Origin: Desulfovibrio sp. ZJ369 | GTDB taxonomy: Bacteria > Desulfobacterota > Desulfovibrionia > Desulfovibrionales > Desulfovibrionaceae | Length of the DNA: 64,000 nt | Direction: 5' to 3' | NCBI RefSeq assembly: GCF_011039085.1 | Contig: NZ_JAAKEI010000011.1 | Span: forward strand, 17,935 to 81,934 | Part shown: positions 15,957 to 26,242 of the stretch, piece by piece | Layout of the letters: each line of letters begins with the position of its first letter | How positions within the stretch are numbered: the stretch's first letter is position 1 | Program-made: the position numbers and the translations under genes | The notes under the pieces: model-generated | Told to the model about the DNA's origin: nothing | Databases searched by the model: none | What the model saw: the letters and a program-made list of their open reading frames with translations, nothing else

Positions 15957-17342
15957 ATGACGCAAAAGAAAAATATGATCTTTGTCATCTTTGTGACGTT
16001 TACCGGGGCCCTGGCGGGCCTTTTGTTCGGCCTGGACATCGGTTCGGTTTCCGGGGCCCTGCCCTTTGTCGTTCAGGAATTCGCCATTGATCCCGCCGCC
16101 GAGGGCTGGGTGGTCAGCGTGCTGATGGTCGGCGCGGCCGTGGGCGCGGTGGGCGGCTCCTGGTTCTCCAAAGCGTTCGGGCGCAAAGCCGGTCTGCTCA
16201 TGGCGGCCGCGCTCTTTGTCTGGGGCTCGGTGCTGGCGGCCTGGGCCCCGCTGGCGGGCTGGCTGATCGCGGGCCGCTTTGTGCTCGGTCTGGCCGTAGG
16301 CGTGGCCTCGTTCACCGCGCCGCTCTATCTTTCGGAAATCTCTCCGGTCCGCTTCCGGGGCGGGATCATTTCCCTGTACCAGTTGATGATCACCATCGGC
16401 ATTCTGGCAGCCTATCTCATTGACACGGCTCTGAGCTCTTCCGGGGCCTGGCGCTGGATGTTCGGCATTCCCGCCATCCCTTCGGCCATGCTGCTTGCGG
16501 CCGTGCTTTTTTTGCCGCGCAGCCCGCGCTGGCTGGCCATGCGCAATCGCACGGACGAGGCGCGCGCAGTGCTGGCGCGCCTGCGCGAAACGCCCGGGGA
16601 AGCGCAGCAGGAAATGGACGAAATTCAGGAAAGCCTGGCCGTGAAGCAGGAAGGCTGGAAGCTTTTCAGGGCCAGCCCCAATGTGCGGCGCGTGGTGGGC
16701 CTGGGCATGCTCTTGCAGATTATGCAGCAATTCACGGGCATCAACGTGATCTTGTACTACGCTCCTAAAATCTTTCAGGAAGCGGGCTACGCCGGCATCC
16801 AGCAGCAAATGTGGGGCACGGTCATCGTGGGCCTGATCAATGTGCTGGCCACGTTCATCGCCATCGGGCTGGTGGATCGCTGGGGCCGCAGGCCCATGCT
16901 CACGCTCGGCTACACGGTCATGGCCCTGAGCATGGGACTGCTGGGCCTGCTGTTTCATCTGGGCACGGCCACGCCCGGGGCGCGTCTTTTCTCGGTGATG
17001 GTGCTGCTGGTTTTCATCATCGGCTTTGCCATGAGCTCCGGGCCCCTGGTCTGGGTGCTCTGCTCGGAAATCCAGCCTCTGAAAAGCCGCGAATTCGGGA
17101 TCATGTGCTCCACGACAACCAACTGGCTGGCCAATGCCTGCATCGGCTACATATTCCCGGTGCTTTTGCAGTGGCAAGGCGCTGCAACGACCTTTTGGCT
17201 GTTCGCAACGTTCAACGCCCTGTTCATCTGGCTCACCGTCCGCCTGACGCCGGAAACCAAAGGCGTGAGCCTGGAACATTTGGAGCATAATCTTATGGCT
17301 GGAAAAGCCCTTCGGCATCTGGGCCGGCCGGTGGACGCCTGA
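15957..17342 (+). CDS. Sugar porter of the major facilitator superfamily (GalP/XylE-like)
   Basis: This 461-residue, 12-helix protein is a sugar/proton symporter. Family signatures are clear: GGLLFGxD-like AGLLFGLDIG in helix 1, RFVLGLAVG then PLYLSEISP near helices 4-5, the PRSPRWL motif at the central loop, the QQFTGINVILYYAP motif in helix 7, and PETKG at the C-terminus. The ATG at 15957 has TGGAGG about 9 bases upstream; an in-frame extension to 15825 is not supported. It is divergent from galE, suggesting hexose (galactose or glucose) uptake. Direct hexose transport is not the rule in sulfate reducers. Confidence 0.92.
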   Translation: MTQKKNMIFVIFVTFTGALAGLLFGLDIGSVSGALPFVVQEFAIDPAAEGWVVSVLMVGAAVGAVGGSWFSKAFGRKAGLLMAAALFVWGSVLAAWAPLAGWLIAGRFVLGLAVGVASFTAPLYLSEISPVRFRGGIISLYQLMITIGILAAYLIDTALSSSGAWRWMFGIPAIPSAMLLAAVLFLPRSPRWLAMRNRTDEARAVLARLRETPGEAQQEMDEIQESLAVKQEGWKLFRASPNVRRVVGLGMLLQIMQQFTGINVILYYAPKIFQEAGYAGIQQQMWGTVIVGLINVLATFIAIGLVDRWGRRPMLTLGYTVMALSMGLLGLLFHLGTATPGARLFSVMVLLVFIIGFAMSSGPLVWVLCSEIQPLKSREFGIMCSTTTNWLANACIGYIFPVLLQWQGAATTFWLFATFNALFIWLTVRLTPETKGVSLEHLEHNLMAGKALRHLGRPVDA

Positions 17343-17410
17343 ACCGCATACGGACCGCAATCCTTCCGGATGGCGGCCCGTACTTTCGGGGGATTGTCAT
17401 GTTGCAATCT

Positions 17411-17466
17411 AGAGCGGTTGCCGTTTTCAACAGCAAACCGCTCTAATGAAATGAGCAAAACGCTCT
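17411..17466. repeat. Nested AGAGC/GCTCT palindromes
   Basis: A 34-bp palindrome (AGAGCGGTTGC with GCAAACCGCTCT, 17411-17444) is followed at once by a right half of another type (ATGAAATGAGCAAAACGCTCT, to 17466). It lies between convergent genes. The CTA at 17443-17445 is the stop of the minus-strand radical SAM gene. Confidence 0.82.
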
Positions 17467-18810
17467 GGCGCGGGGTTCGGGCATGATCCACTGGCCCGGC
17501 AGGGGCGCGCTTATTTCCGCCCTGTCGCCCAGATAAGGATTGAAATAGCCGTAACGCAGCCAGGGGCAGAGCTTTTTGAGCCGTTTCATGAAGACCGCCA
17601 GCCCCATGCTCGGAGGCGCGGCGCAGGCCTGGTCGCCCTGGCCGCTGCTGATCAGCCTGATGTACCATTCAGGATCAATGTTCAGGTTACGCCACTGGAC
17701 CATGCTCACCCCGTTTTCCCCAATCAGCCGGGCCAGGGCGGCCAGTTCTTCCTCGGTATCCGTGACGCCGGGAAAGAACAGGAGATTCAGCGAAACAAAA
17801 ATTCCGCGGGCGCGCGCTTCCCGGATGGAGGCCCGCACATCGGCAAAGGTGTAGTCCACAGGCCGGTAATAGCGTTGATACAACGCCTCACGGGCGCTGT
17901 TGCAGCTCACCCGCAGGCTGGTCAGCCCGGCCTCGGCCAGCCTGGCCACGGCCTCTGGTCGTGAGGCGTTGGTATTGCAGTTCACCGTGCCGCGGCCGCC
18001 GCCGGCCCGGAAGAGACGCACGCTTTCCGCCAGCAAATCCGCGTTGATCAACGGATCCCCTTCGCAGCCCTGGCCGAAGGAATACACAGGACTGCCTGTT
18101 TCCCGGCGCTCATGCAGTTGCATGACTTCCACGATCTCAGCCGCTTCCGGGGTGAAGGTCAGGCGGCACTGCGGCGTCACGGTCAGGGGCGAATCCTTGT
18201 CCTGCGCGGAAATACAGCCCACGCAGCGCGCATTGCAGGCCCGCGAGGTGGGCAGCGGGGCCTCGAAACGGCCCAGGGCGAAGTTGCGCGCCGCCGGGCA
18301 ATCATAGCGCGCCACGCAATTATCCAGGATATGCCGGATCAGGCGATTGGCGGGGTGATCCCGCAAAAGATCGCGCGCGCATTTTTCAATGCGCCGGCGC
18401 GGGATGTTCCGAAATTGCTGGCGCGGATCCGCATCCACCTTGCGCGCGCAGACGTAAAAGCGCCCGCGGGCAAAGCCCACGGCTCCATACGCGAAGAGAG
18501 GCAGCAAAGGCGCATGGGCGTCGCTTTTGAAGGCCGGGTGCGCCGAAAGCGTGTGCGCGGGCGCGGCAAAAGCGGCCACGGCCAACTCCTCCTGGATCTC
18601 GATCTCGCCGCTTTGCGGATCAAGGCCTGCGGCCCGGCGACCCGGCAGGAGAAAAAGCTCGCTTTCCTCCGGCAGGGGCATGAGCTCGTCAGGCCGCGGC
18701 AGGCCCCATTGCGCGCCCCTGCGGCAAACCATCAGCAAATCCGGGTGATCATAGATATTGCCGCGCTCGTCGGCCATGACCAGATGCGGCTCAAGACGCT
18801 GCGCGGCCAT
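17443..18810 (-). CDS. Radical SAM protein, unknown substrate
   Basis: This 455-residue protein carries the radical SAM cluster motif C-x3-C-x2-C as CNARCVGC at about residue 191. The usual glycine-rich and beta-strand motifs follow, for example YSFGQGCEGDPL. An N-terminal region of about 185 residues precedes the barrel and contains further cysteines, but I recognise no named domain there. The start is good: AAGGAGG is 5 bases before the ATG. The enzyme should cleave S-adenosylmethionine to drive a radical reaction; what it modifies is not evident. It is divergent from a small membrane protein. Its TAG stop is part of the 17411-17444 palindrome. Confidence 0.85.
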   Translation of the reverse strand: MAAQRLEPHLVMADERGNIYDHPDLLMVCRRGAQWGLPRPDELMPLPEESELFLLPGRRAAGLDPQSGEIEIQEELAVAAFAAPAHTLSAHPAFKSDAHAPLLPLFAYGAVGFARGRFYVCARKVDADPRQQFRNIPRRRIEKCARDLLRDHPANRLIRHILDNCVARYDCPAARNFALGRFEAPLPTSRACNARCVGCISAQDKDSPLTVTPQCRLTFTPEAAEIVEVMQLHERRETGSPVYSFGQGCEGDPLINADLLAESVRLFRAGGGRGTVNCNTNASRPEAVARLAEAGLTSLRVSCNSAREALYQRYYRPVDYTFADVRASIREARARGIFVSLNLLFFPGVTDTEEELAALARLIGENGVSMVQWRNLNIDPEWYIRLISSGQGDQACAAPPSMGLAVFMKRLKKLCPWLRYGYFNPYLGDRAEISAPLPGQWIMPEPRARAFCSFH

Positions 18811-18917
18811 AAAACCTCCTTGCCCAAGCCGGAATGAGCGTATATAAGCGGAACAGCGACACGCGGTCGCATCTTCCGAGGCCGCGTCCCACGCACAGCG
18901 ACGTTGCGAGGCCCGCC

Positions 18918-19247
18918 ATGTTTTCCATTATGCTGTTCATTTTTTTGTGTTTCTCAGGGATGCTGGCTGTATTGTACCACCTGCTGCGCAGCCAGGAGCG
19001 GCTCTGCCGCGCGTTGCGCGACGAACACGCCCAGTTGCGCGTGCTGCTGCGGGCCGTGGAATCACGCCTGGACAGGCTTGACGGCAGCACGGCCCCAAGG
19101 CCCACGCCGACGCAAGCCGCCCCTGCGGACGATCCCTTGCTGCATCTGAGCTTTGAAGCGCCGCGCCCGGTGCAGACGCCCGTCACCGATCCGGCTCTGG
19201 ATCTGCACTTTGACCCGCCCACGAACGGGCGGGCAGGCGACTCCTGA
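18918..19247 (+). CDS. Small single-pass membrane protein with coiled-coil segment
   Basis: This 109-residue protein has a hydrophobic N-terminal helix (residues 1-22), then a charged heptad-like stretch (about 23-57) and a proline/alanine-rich tail. I do not recognise a family. The start at 18918 places the helix at the N-terminus; an in-frame start at 18834 would add 28 polar residues and cannot be excluded. It is divergent from the radical SAM gene, and its stop is one base from the stop of the convergent glycosyltransferase. Function unknown. Confidence 0.5.
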   Translation: MFSIMLFIFLCFSGMLAVLYHLLRSQERLCRALRDEHAQLRVLLRAVESRLDRLDGSTAPRPTPTQAAPADDPLLHLSFEAPRPVQTPVTDPALDLHFDPPTNGRAGDS

Positions 19248-19248
19248 T

Positions 19249-20271
19249 TCACGCCTCCATGCCCGCCAGGCCAAAGCGCCCCCTGGCCGCGGCCAGATAG
19301 GCTTCTCTGAGCCCGGGCGCGGCCAGTTCCTCTGCCCAGAGCAGATAGGGCATCTTCAGGCAATTCTCACGGATGGCCTCGGCTTTTGCCTGTCGCGTGG
19401 CCACCAGAGTCCGGGCATCCTGCATCCAGAGATCGCAGAGCCGATCCGTGAAGGCCTGGGCCCTGTGCGACGCACGGTGCGCCTCATCGATTTTCGCCAG
19501 GGCCGTCCGGCCGATATATGCCGCCAGAGGGGGATTGTTCAGCAAAAATTCGATGCGGTACAACGCATCCCCCACATCATCGGGCGCATAGCCCACCAGA
19601 TGCTCGCCGTCCACAAAAAGTTGCGCCAGGCCATGCCCCACGCGCGGCGTCACCAGGCAACCGCCACAGCCCATGGCCTCAAAGACCCGGAAATTCAAAT
19701 CTCCGTGCTCGCAATGGTTCAGCAGCACCCGGCCCTGGGGATACAGCTCGCGATAATTGCCGCGCGTCACATGCAGGCCCGGCAGGCGCTGCCCCAGCGC
19801 CTCAAGAAAAGCCGCGCGGCGCGGCAGATCGGCGTTGACCGTGCCCACAAAGAGGCAGTCCCAGCGTTTGGGCGCGGCAGGATCGGGGCGATCCGCATCC
19901 CCGGCAAAGGGCGGGGACCACCAGATCCGTTCCGGGGGCAGATACGGGCCCGCGAACCGGGCCAGATGATCGCGCAGGGAAAGCAGACAGGCGTCAAAAC
20001 CCTGGGCATACAGCGGCTGCCAGCTATGGATATGCGAATCCACACCGTAAAAGACCGTCAGGCAGGGAAAACGCTCCATGCCCAGCACAAAGGGCGGGCG
20101 GCTCTTGTCGGCCACAACCAGCACGTCCGGCGTAAATCCGGCCAGGCGCACCAGTTCCTCCCAACAGAAGACGCGGGCGTCTTCAAAATTATACAGCGCC
20201 ACATCCTGCCAGCCGCAGGATTGCAAAGCCGGGCCGAAAAAAGGACTGCCAATCCATAGCAGACGTTGCAT
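19249..20271 (-). CDS. CgeB-like glycosyltransferase family protein
   Basis: This 340-residue cytoplasmic protein resembles the DUF3880/CgeB glycosyltransferases. These have two Rossmann-like halves; in the C-terminal half a RVFEAMGCGGCLVTPRVG-type donor-binding loop is seen at about residues 216-233. That pattern (E-A-M-x-C-G) is typical of GT-B enzymes handling nucleotide sugars. A second, longer protein with a similar layout is encoded at 55121-56815. A role in modifying surface glycans or flagellin is possible but unproven. There is no clear operon partner; the gene is convergent with the small membrane protein. Confidence 0.72.
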   Translation of the reverse strand: MQRLLWIGSPFFGPALQSCGWQDVALYNFEDARVFCWEELVRLAGFTPDVLVVADKSRPPFVLGMERFPCLTVFYGVDSHIHSWQPLYAQGFDACLLSLRDHLARFAGPYLPPERIWWSPPFAGDADRPDPAAPKRWDCLFVGTVNADLPRRAAFLEALGQRLPGLHVTRGNYRELYPQGRVLLNHCEHGDLNFRVFEAMGCGGCLVTPRVGHGLAQLFVDGEHLVGYAPDDVGDALYRIEFLLNNPPLAAYIGRTALAKIDEAHRASHRAQAFTDRLCDLWMQDARTLVATRQAKAEAIRENCLKMPYLLWAEELAAPGLREAYLAAARGRFGLAGMEA

Positions 20272-20362
20272 AGCCCCCCGGAGCGAAAAAGCTCATGTAC
20301 GCGGAAAGGCACATGATCCGCGGCCTCTCCGCGCGTTATCGTATGCCGTTGCTTTCCCCGCA

Positions 20363-20429
20363 AGCGGCTCTTCCCAGCGATTATGACAACATAGCAAAAT
20401 TATTGCGCATAATAATCAGATGCGTCAGC
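20363..20429 (+). repeat. Dispersed repeat C, copy 2
   Basis: Sixty-seven bases that match 55034-55100 with only a few differences: AGCGGCTCTTCCCAGCG, then TTATGA, then AACATAGCAAAATTATTGC, and GATGCGTCAGC at the end. It lies about 100 bases upstream of the AsmA-like gene. The repeat may carry a promoter or be a neutral repeat. Confidence 0.8.
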
Positions 20430-20526
20430 CCTGGGCAAGGGCCGCGAGGTTGCCAAACACGGCAAGATGCAATACCGTTGAAGCCTAGCCTTCACGCCCT
20501 CTGGCGTCAAGGCGCGAGATATTGCC

Positions 20527-23500
20527 ATGTTGTTGACCGCCCGCCGCCTACGCTTTCTTGCACGCATTTTCCTGGCGCTGATTCTGTCGCTGTCGGCACT
20601 GCTCGGAGTGGCCGTTTATCTTTTGCAGCGCAATCCCGAAGCCCTTACCCGGCGCTTTCTGGACGAACTTTCCCAACGCACGGGCCTGACGTTCAGCGTG
20701 GAAGCCGTTGACGTGGTGATTTTTCCCATGCCTTCCATAGCCATCAGCAACGGCACGGTGGAAGGGCCGGATCTGCATTTTTCCGTGGCCTATGCCACCC
20801 TGCGCCCGGATTTTCCGGCTTTGCTGCGCGGGGAGCTCGCGCCGCGCAACATTTCCCTGCTGCGGCCCCGCCTGCGCGGCGGCATTGCTCTGCCTCTGGG
20901 CGATCCCCAGGCGCTCCTGGCGCACTTGCGCAAGGGCGGGGGCAAGCTGCCCACACTGCCCGACGACTGCCGCCTGACCATCGTCCAGGGCGAGGCCGAT
21001 CTCACGGCAAGCGACAGATCCCGCCTGCAGCTCACAAATCTGCAGTGCCGCCTGGACACGGACGCGCCGGCCGGGATCAAGGGCCGCCTGCATCTGGGGA
21101 CGGCTCTTTTACAACCGGTTGACGCCCCTCCCCTGCGGCTGGCCAATGTGCTGGCCGAGGGAAAAACCAGTCTGGCCGATCCTCTGACAGCCACGCCGCA
21201 TCTCAAAGCAGGCGGCGCGCTGCGCCTGCCCGGCCGTCTGGATCGGCTCGACTTCAGCCTTCAACTTCAGGGCGGAACAGGCGGCTGGACAGCCGAAACA
21301 GCGCTGCGCGGCGAAGTGAGCAAGGATCAGGCCCTGCTGCCCTTCTTTTTGGAAGGCACGGCGGCCATGCGCAACAGCCGGGATCGGATCATCAATCTGG
21401 AACAGATCCGGCTCGGCCTCGGCCATGACAGCGGGCAGCTCAGCGCGGTTCTCAGGCTTGGCGATCCAGGCGCGGAGCAGGCCGCAACCGGCGGCGAGAG
21501 CACACTGGCGGACAAAGAAGACAGCAAAGGCCAGGACCAAAGCAGAGGCTTCGCCCTGGACGGGCGCTTGCTGCTGCACCGCGTCAGCCTGACGCAATGG
21601 CTTGGCTTTGCCCGCAATCTGGCGCCTGGTTTGCAGCTGGCGCTGGATAACATCACGGACGGCAGCCTGGATTTTCATCTTGACGGCCAGGGCCTTGTGG
21701 TGCCGCGCATTGTGGCGCACTGCGCAGGCAGCCGCTTTACCGGCTCCGGCGGCGTGCCCAGTTGGAAAAAACCGGAAGTGGTTCTGGATCTGAGCACCCG
21801 GCGCATCAACCTGGGCCTGGCCATTCCTGAGGCCGTGGGCAAGGCTCCCGACCATCCCTGGTTTCCGCATGCCACGCTGACCCCCATGCCGGGCGGCCCG
21901 CGCGAGCCCGGCGCCGTCGGCGTGGATTACAATATCCGTCTGGGCGCGCAGACCGTGGACTACGGCCCGCTCCTGCTCAACGAGGCCGAGGTTGTCATCC
22001 GGCAGGGCAAGATGGATAAAAACGGGCTGGAAGATACCCTGCTCTTCATAAACGGGCGGCTTTACAACGGCACGGTGAGCGGGGAAACCATTCTGGGCGG
22101 CGGCAGCCAGAGCCCGTATGCGATCAAGGTGAACTTCCGCGACGTGGAAGGCGCGCCGCTGGCGGCCGCTTTGGATGTGCTGCCCCTGACCCGCGGCCGC
22201 TTGCGGGCCGATGTGGAGATCATGAGCCAGGGCCAGACGCTCACGGAATTTCTGGATAAGCTCAGGGGCTCGGCAACAGTGCGCGCGGATCAGGGAGTTC
22301 TGCGCCTGTCCCGGTCGGGCGCAGGCGGCGTTGCACGCTTCAAAAGTCTGGAGGCCGGGCTCAGGCTGCGCGGCGGCACATGGGACAAACAGGGGCTTGG
22401 GCTGAACGGCCAGTGGCAAGGCCGCTTTGAGGGCGAAGGCCTGGACGCCCGCGCGGATCTCGACGGCATGATCCGGTTCAGCGGCGACGGCGGGGGCAAC
22501 GGCAATCTTGATTTCCAAAACCTGCCCGGCTCGCTCTCCCTGCAAATGAGTCCCGATCGCAGTTCCCTGCCCCAGGGGCTGCATGCGGATCTGGCGGGCG
22601 AGTTTTCCTGCCGGGGAGCGCGCAATATGCTCTCCGTAAGCAATGCCCACGGCAACGCCCTGGGCATTGAGGCGCGTGGTCAGGCCCAGCTCGTCAACGG
22701 CAAGGGCGGGATGGCCTGGCAGGGCAACCTTTTTGCGCAGAGCGCCGATCTCGGCCGGACCCTGCGCCTGGCGCGCGGCCTGAATTTCAAACTTCCTTCC
22801 GGGCTGCGCGCAATGCGGCTGGAAGCCGACTTCAAGGGCGACGCCAACGAACTGGCGCTCAGCGGGATCCGCGCCAGGCTGGACCAAAGCAGCATCAGCG
22901 GCTCGTTTTTTGCCTCCTGGCGCGAGCAGTTGAGCCTTGCGTTCCAGCTCACGGTCGATGCGCTGGATCTGGACCGCTATCTTGACGCTCCGGGCCATGC
23001 GGCCAAACAGGCCTCTCCGGCGGTCGCGAGCGCGCCGGGAAAGCGCTGGGATCTGCGTTTTTTGCGTGAGTTCAACGCAGAAGGGGAACTGCGCATCAAG
23101 CTCCTGACCGCCTGGCGCTTCAGGCTTCAGGAGGCCAGATTTCCGATCAAGCTGGAGAACGGCCGCCTGACCTGCGCGCCTGTGACCGGGCGCTTTTACG
23201 GCGCGCCTCTGCAAAGCCGGGGCAGCATTGATTTCAATAACGGCCTGCGCTTTGCGAATTCCCTTTCCGTGGAAAATTTCGATCTGGGGGCGGCCAGCCG
23301 GGATCGGGGCGGCAGCGCCGCGCTGGGAGGCCGCGCGGGCCTCAGCTCCGAAATGCGGGCCAGCCTGACCGGCCCCGGCCAGTTGCCGGCCGCCCTGGAC
23401 GGCAAGTGGCGATTCATGGTGCGCAACGGCTCATATCAGCAACGCGGCCCGGACGGGCGGCTCAAGGGCAAGCCCACGCTTTTCCGGACGGCCGGGGCAT

Positions 23501-23796
23501 CGGGCGTCGTTACGGCCGGAATCGCCCGCAGCAGCGACTTTGATCTCCAGGGGCCCGGGCTGAAAGTCCACGGCGGCGGCTGGATCAATCTGAACACCGA
23601 CACCCTGGACTGCACGTTCACGGTGAACATGAAAAATCTGCCTGATTTTCCCCTGCGGCTCTACGGCAGCCTGGACAACAGCAAGACCTCCATCGGCACG
23701 GGCAAATTGATTCTGAACACCCTGGGCGGCATTACGCAAGGTTTTGTGGATGTGCTCGGCGGCATTGTGCGGGGCACATGGCGGCTCTTTCGATAA
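20527..23796 (+). CDS. AsmA-like envelope protein
   Basis: This 1089-residue protein starts with a short cytoplasmic segment and one membrane helix (about residues 10-33). A very long periplasmic part rich in beta-strand repeats follows, the pattern of AsmA and the larger AsmA-like (TamB/YhdP-related) bridge proteins. The N-terminal motif RTGLTFSVEAVDVVIFP is like the AsmA start. The C-terminal part (about 820-1075) fits an AsmA_2-type region ending in a final strand and an aromatic residue. Such proteins are thought to carry phospholipid between the membranes or to shape the outer membrane. It stands alone, followed by adk. Confidence 0.82.
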   Translation: MLLTARRLRFLARIFLALILSLSALLGVAVYLLQRNPEALTRRFLDELSQRTGLTFSVEAVDVVIFPMPSIAISNGTVEGPDLHFSVAYATLRPDFPALLRGELAPRNISLLRPRLRGGIALPLGDPQALLAHLRKGGGKLPTLPDDCRLTIVQGEADLTASDRSRLQLTNLQCRLDTDAPAGIKGRLHLGTALLQPVDAPPLRLANVLAEGKTSLADPLTATPHLKAGGALRLPGRLDRLDFSLQLQGGTGGWTAETALRGEVSKDQALLPFFLEGTAAMRNSRDRIINLEQIRLGLGHDSGQLSAVLRLGDPGAEQAATGGESTLADKEDSKGQDQSRGFALDGRLLLHRVSLTQWLGFARNLAPGLQLALDNITDGSLDFHLDGQGLVVPRIVAHCAGSRFTGSGGVPSWKKPEVVLDLSTRRINLGLAIPEAVGKAPDHPWFPHATLTPMPGGPREPGAVGVDYNIRLGAQTVDYGPLLLNEAEVVIRQGKMDKNGLEDTLLFINGRLYNGTVSGETILGGGSQSPYAIKVNFRDVEGAPLAAALDVLPLTRGRLRADVEIMSQGQTLTEFLDKLRGSATVRADQGVLRLSRSGAGGVARFKSLEAGLRLRGGTWDKQGLGLNGQWQGRFEGEGLDARADLDGMIRFSGDGGGNGNLDFQNLPGSLSLQMSPDRSSLPQGLHADLAGEFSCRGARNMLSVSNAHGNALGIEARGQAQLVNGKGGMAWQGNLFAQSADLGRTLRLARGLNFKLPSGLRAMRLEADFKGDANELALSGIRARLDQSSISGSFFASWREQLSLAFQLTVDALDLDRYLDAPGHAAKQASPAVASAPGKRWDLRFLREFNAEGELRIKLLTAWRFRLQEARFPIKLENGRLTCAPVTGRFYGAPLQSRGSIDFNNGLRFANSLSVENFDLGAASRDRGGSAALGGRAGLSSEMRASLTGPGQLPAALDGKWRFMVRNGSYQQRGPDGRLKGKPTLFRTAGASGVVTAGIARSSDFDLQGPGLKVHGGGWINLNTDTLDCTFTVNMKNLPDFPLRLYGSLDNSKTSIGTGKLILNTLGGITQGFVDVLGGIVRGTWRLFR

Positions 23797-24005
23797 AAAA
23801 GACGGAAAAGCCGCGCTGTACGCCGAGCGCCGCAAAGCCCGCCCTTTTGGCGCAACGCCGCCCCGACAACAGGCGCGGCAAATCCGCCATGTATGTGGCC
23901 TTGCGCTCCAACCCCGTTGACAGGATGCGCTTTCAAGGATAGAAAAGCAGATGCCTTTTGTACTTTTTTGCACAAATTTTCACGCTTCCGCCAAGGAGAG
24001 CAACG

Positions 24006-24677
24006 GTGAACATTCTGATTTTCGGACCCAACGGCAGCGGCAAGGGCACCCAGGGCAATCTGATCAAGCAAAAATACAATCTTGCCCATATCGAATCCGG
24101 AGCCATTTTCCGCGAGCATATCGGCGGCGGCACGGAACTCGGCAAAAAAGCCAAGGCCTATATTGACCGCGGCGACCTGGTTCCCGACGAGATCACCATC
24201 CCCATGGTTCTGGAAACGCTCAAGAGCAAAGGCAAAAACGGCTGGCTGCTGGACGGCTTCCCGCGCAATATGGTGCAGGCCGAAAAATTGTGGGAAGCCC
24301 TGCAGAAAGAAGGCCTCACGCTGGATTATGTGGTGGAGATCCTGCTGCCGCGCGAGACGGCCAAAAACCGGATCATGGGGCGCCGTCTGTGCAAGGAGAA
24401 CAACAATCATCCCAACAACATCTTTATCGACGCCATCAAGCCGGACGGCGACAAGTGCCGCGTGTGCGGCGGCGAGTTGAGCTCCCGCAGCGACGATCAG
24501 GATGAAGCCGCCATCAACAAGCGCCACGACATCTACTACAACACCCAGGACGGCACCCTGGCCGCGGCCTATTTTTTCAAGAAACTGGCGGGCGAAGGCA
24601 AAACCAAATACATTGAGCTCAACGGCGAGGGAAGCATTGACTCGATCAAGGAGACGCTGCTCTCCAAACTGGCCTGA
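24006..24677 (+). CDS. adk: Adenylate kinase
   Basis: This 223-residue enzyme converts ATP and AMP to two ADP. The P-loop GPNGSGKGTQ is at residues 7-16, and the DGFPRN motif is intact. The lid region is long and contains cysteines (RRLC and CRVCGG), which may bind zinc as in the metal-lid adenylate kinases. The start is GTG at 24006: AAGGAG lies 7 bases upstream and the P-loop then sits in its usual place near the N-terminus. The gene has its own terminator at 24697. Confidence 0.95.
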   Translation: MNILIFGPNGSGKGTQGNLIKQKYNLAHIESGAIFREHIGGGTELGKKAKAYIDRGDLVPDEITIPMVLETLKSKGKNGWLLDGFPRNMVQAEKLWEALQKEGLTLDYVVEILLPRETAKNRIMGRRLCKENNNHPNNIFIDAIKPDGDKCRVCGGELSSRSDDQDEAAINKRHDIYYNTQDGTLAAAYFFKKLAGEGKTKYIELNGEGSIDSIKETLLSKLA

Positions 24678-24696
24678 GCCGGACGTCGCCGCATAC

Positions 24697-24727
24697 AAAA
24701 AGCCCCCCCCCTGCGGGGGCTTTTTTT
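24697..24727 (+). terminator. Rho-independent terminator after adk
   Basis: AAAAAGCCCCC pairs with GGGGGCTTTTT around a short loop and ends in a run of seven T. It also faces the end of the minus-strand liv operon, and the A-run on the left makes it likely to work in both directions. Confidence 0.92.
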
Positions 24728-24757
24728 AAGTGGCGCAGGGCGCACGCCTTCCCTTAT

Positions 24758-25468
<711 letters not shown>

Positions 25469-25471
25469 GTC

Positions 25472-26242
25472 TCACCACTTCTCATCATCAACGCCGAGAT
25501 AGGCCTCAATCACTGCCGGATGTCGCCGCATGGCCTCGGGCGCGCCCTCGGCGATCAGGGTGCCGTGCTCCAGAACCACCAATTTTTCACAGATCTGCAT
25601 GACCAGGCGCATGTCGTGCTCAATGAGCAGCACGGTAATGCCCCGTTGGCGGATGGCCCGGATAATCTCCACCAGACCGGCGGTTTCCTGATCGTTCATG
25701 CCTCCGGCTGGTTCGTCCAGAATCAGCAAGCGGGGGTCCGAGGCCAGGGCGCGCGCGATTTCAAGCAAACGCTGGTTGCCGTAGGACAGGCCGCCCGCGG
25801 CCTCGGCATGGCGATCGGCCAGGCCCACAAAACGCAGTTCTTCCATGCAGCGGGCCACGGCGGCCCTTTCTTCACGCCGCTGGCCCCTTGTATGCAGCAT
25901 ACAGGCCAAAAGCCCGGCCTGCATCCGGCAATGCCGCCCGGCCAGCACGTTTTCCAGAACCGGCAGCTTGCCGAACAAACGGATGCTCTGAAACGTCCGC
26001 GCAATGCCCAGCTCCACAATCAAATGCGGCTTGAGGCCGGTAATGGATGCGCCCTCAAAGAAAATACGGCCGTTCTCGGGCGTGTAATTGCCGGTAATGC
26101 AGTTGAACACCGTGGTCTTGCCCGCCCCGTTGGGCCCGATCAGGCCCACAATGCTGCCCGCTTCCACCGAGAAGGAGAGATCATTGACCGCGATCAGGCC
26201 GCCAAAGATTTTGGTCACATCCTGCAAAGCCAGAAGACTCAT
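25472..26242 (-). CDS. livG: Branched-chain amino-acid ABC transporter ATPase LivG
   Basis: This 256-residue ATPase has Walker A GPNGAGKTT, signature LSYGNQRLLEIARAL and Walker B LLILDEPAGGMN, with the extra C-terminal segment typical of LivG (EGAPEAMRRHPAVIEAYLG). The ATG at 26242 overlaps the TGA of livM by four bases (ATGA), which fixes the start and implies coupling. An in-frame extension to 26296 would add 18 basic residues and is rejected. The substrate is given by the binding protein and not by this subunit. Confidence 0.94.
   Translation of the reverse strand: MSLLALQDVTKIFGGLIAVNDLSFSVEAGSIVGLIGPNGAGKTTVFNCITGNYTPENGRIFFEGASITGLKPHLIVELGIARTFQSIRLFGKLPVLENVLAGRHCRMQAGLLACMLHTRGQRREERAAVARCMEELRFVGLADRHAEAAGGLSYGNQRLLEIARALASDPRLLILDEPAGGMNDQETAGLVEIIRAIRQRGITVLLIEHDMRLVMQICEKLVVLEHGTLIAEGAPEAMRRHPAVIEAYLGVDDEKW

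Noticed and set aside
21109..23214. A 701-codon minus-strand frame opposite the AsmA-like gene
   Set aside because: It has the composition of an antisense shadow and no recognisable motif, while the plus-strand frame has a membrane anchor and the AsmA pattern.
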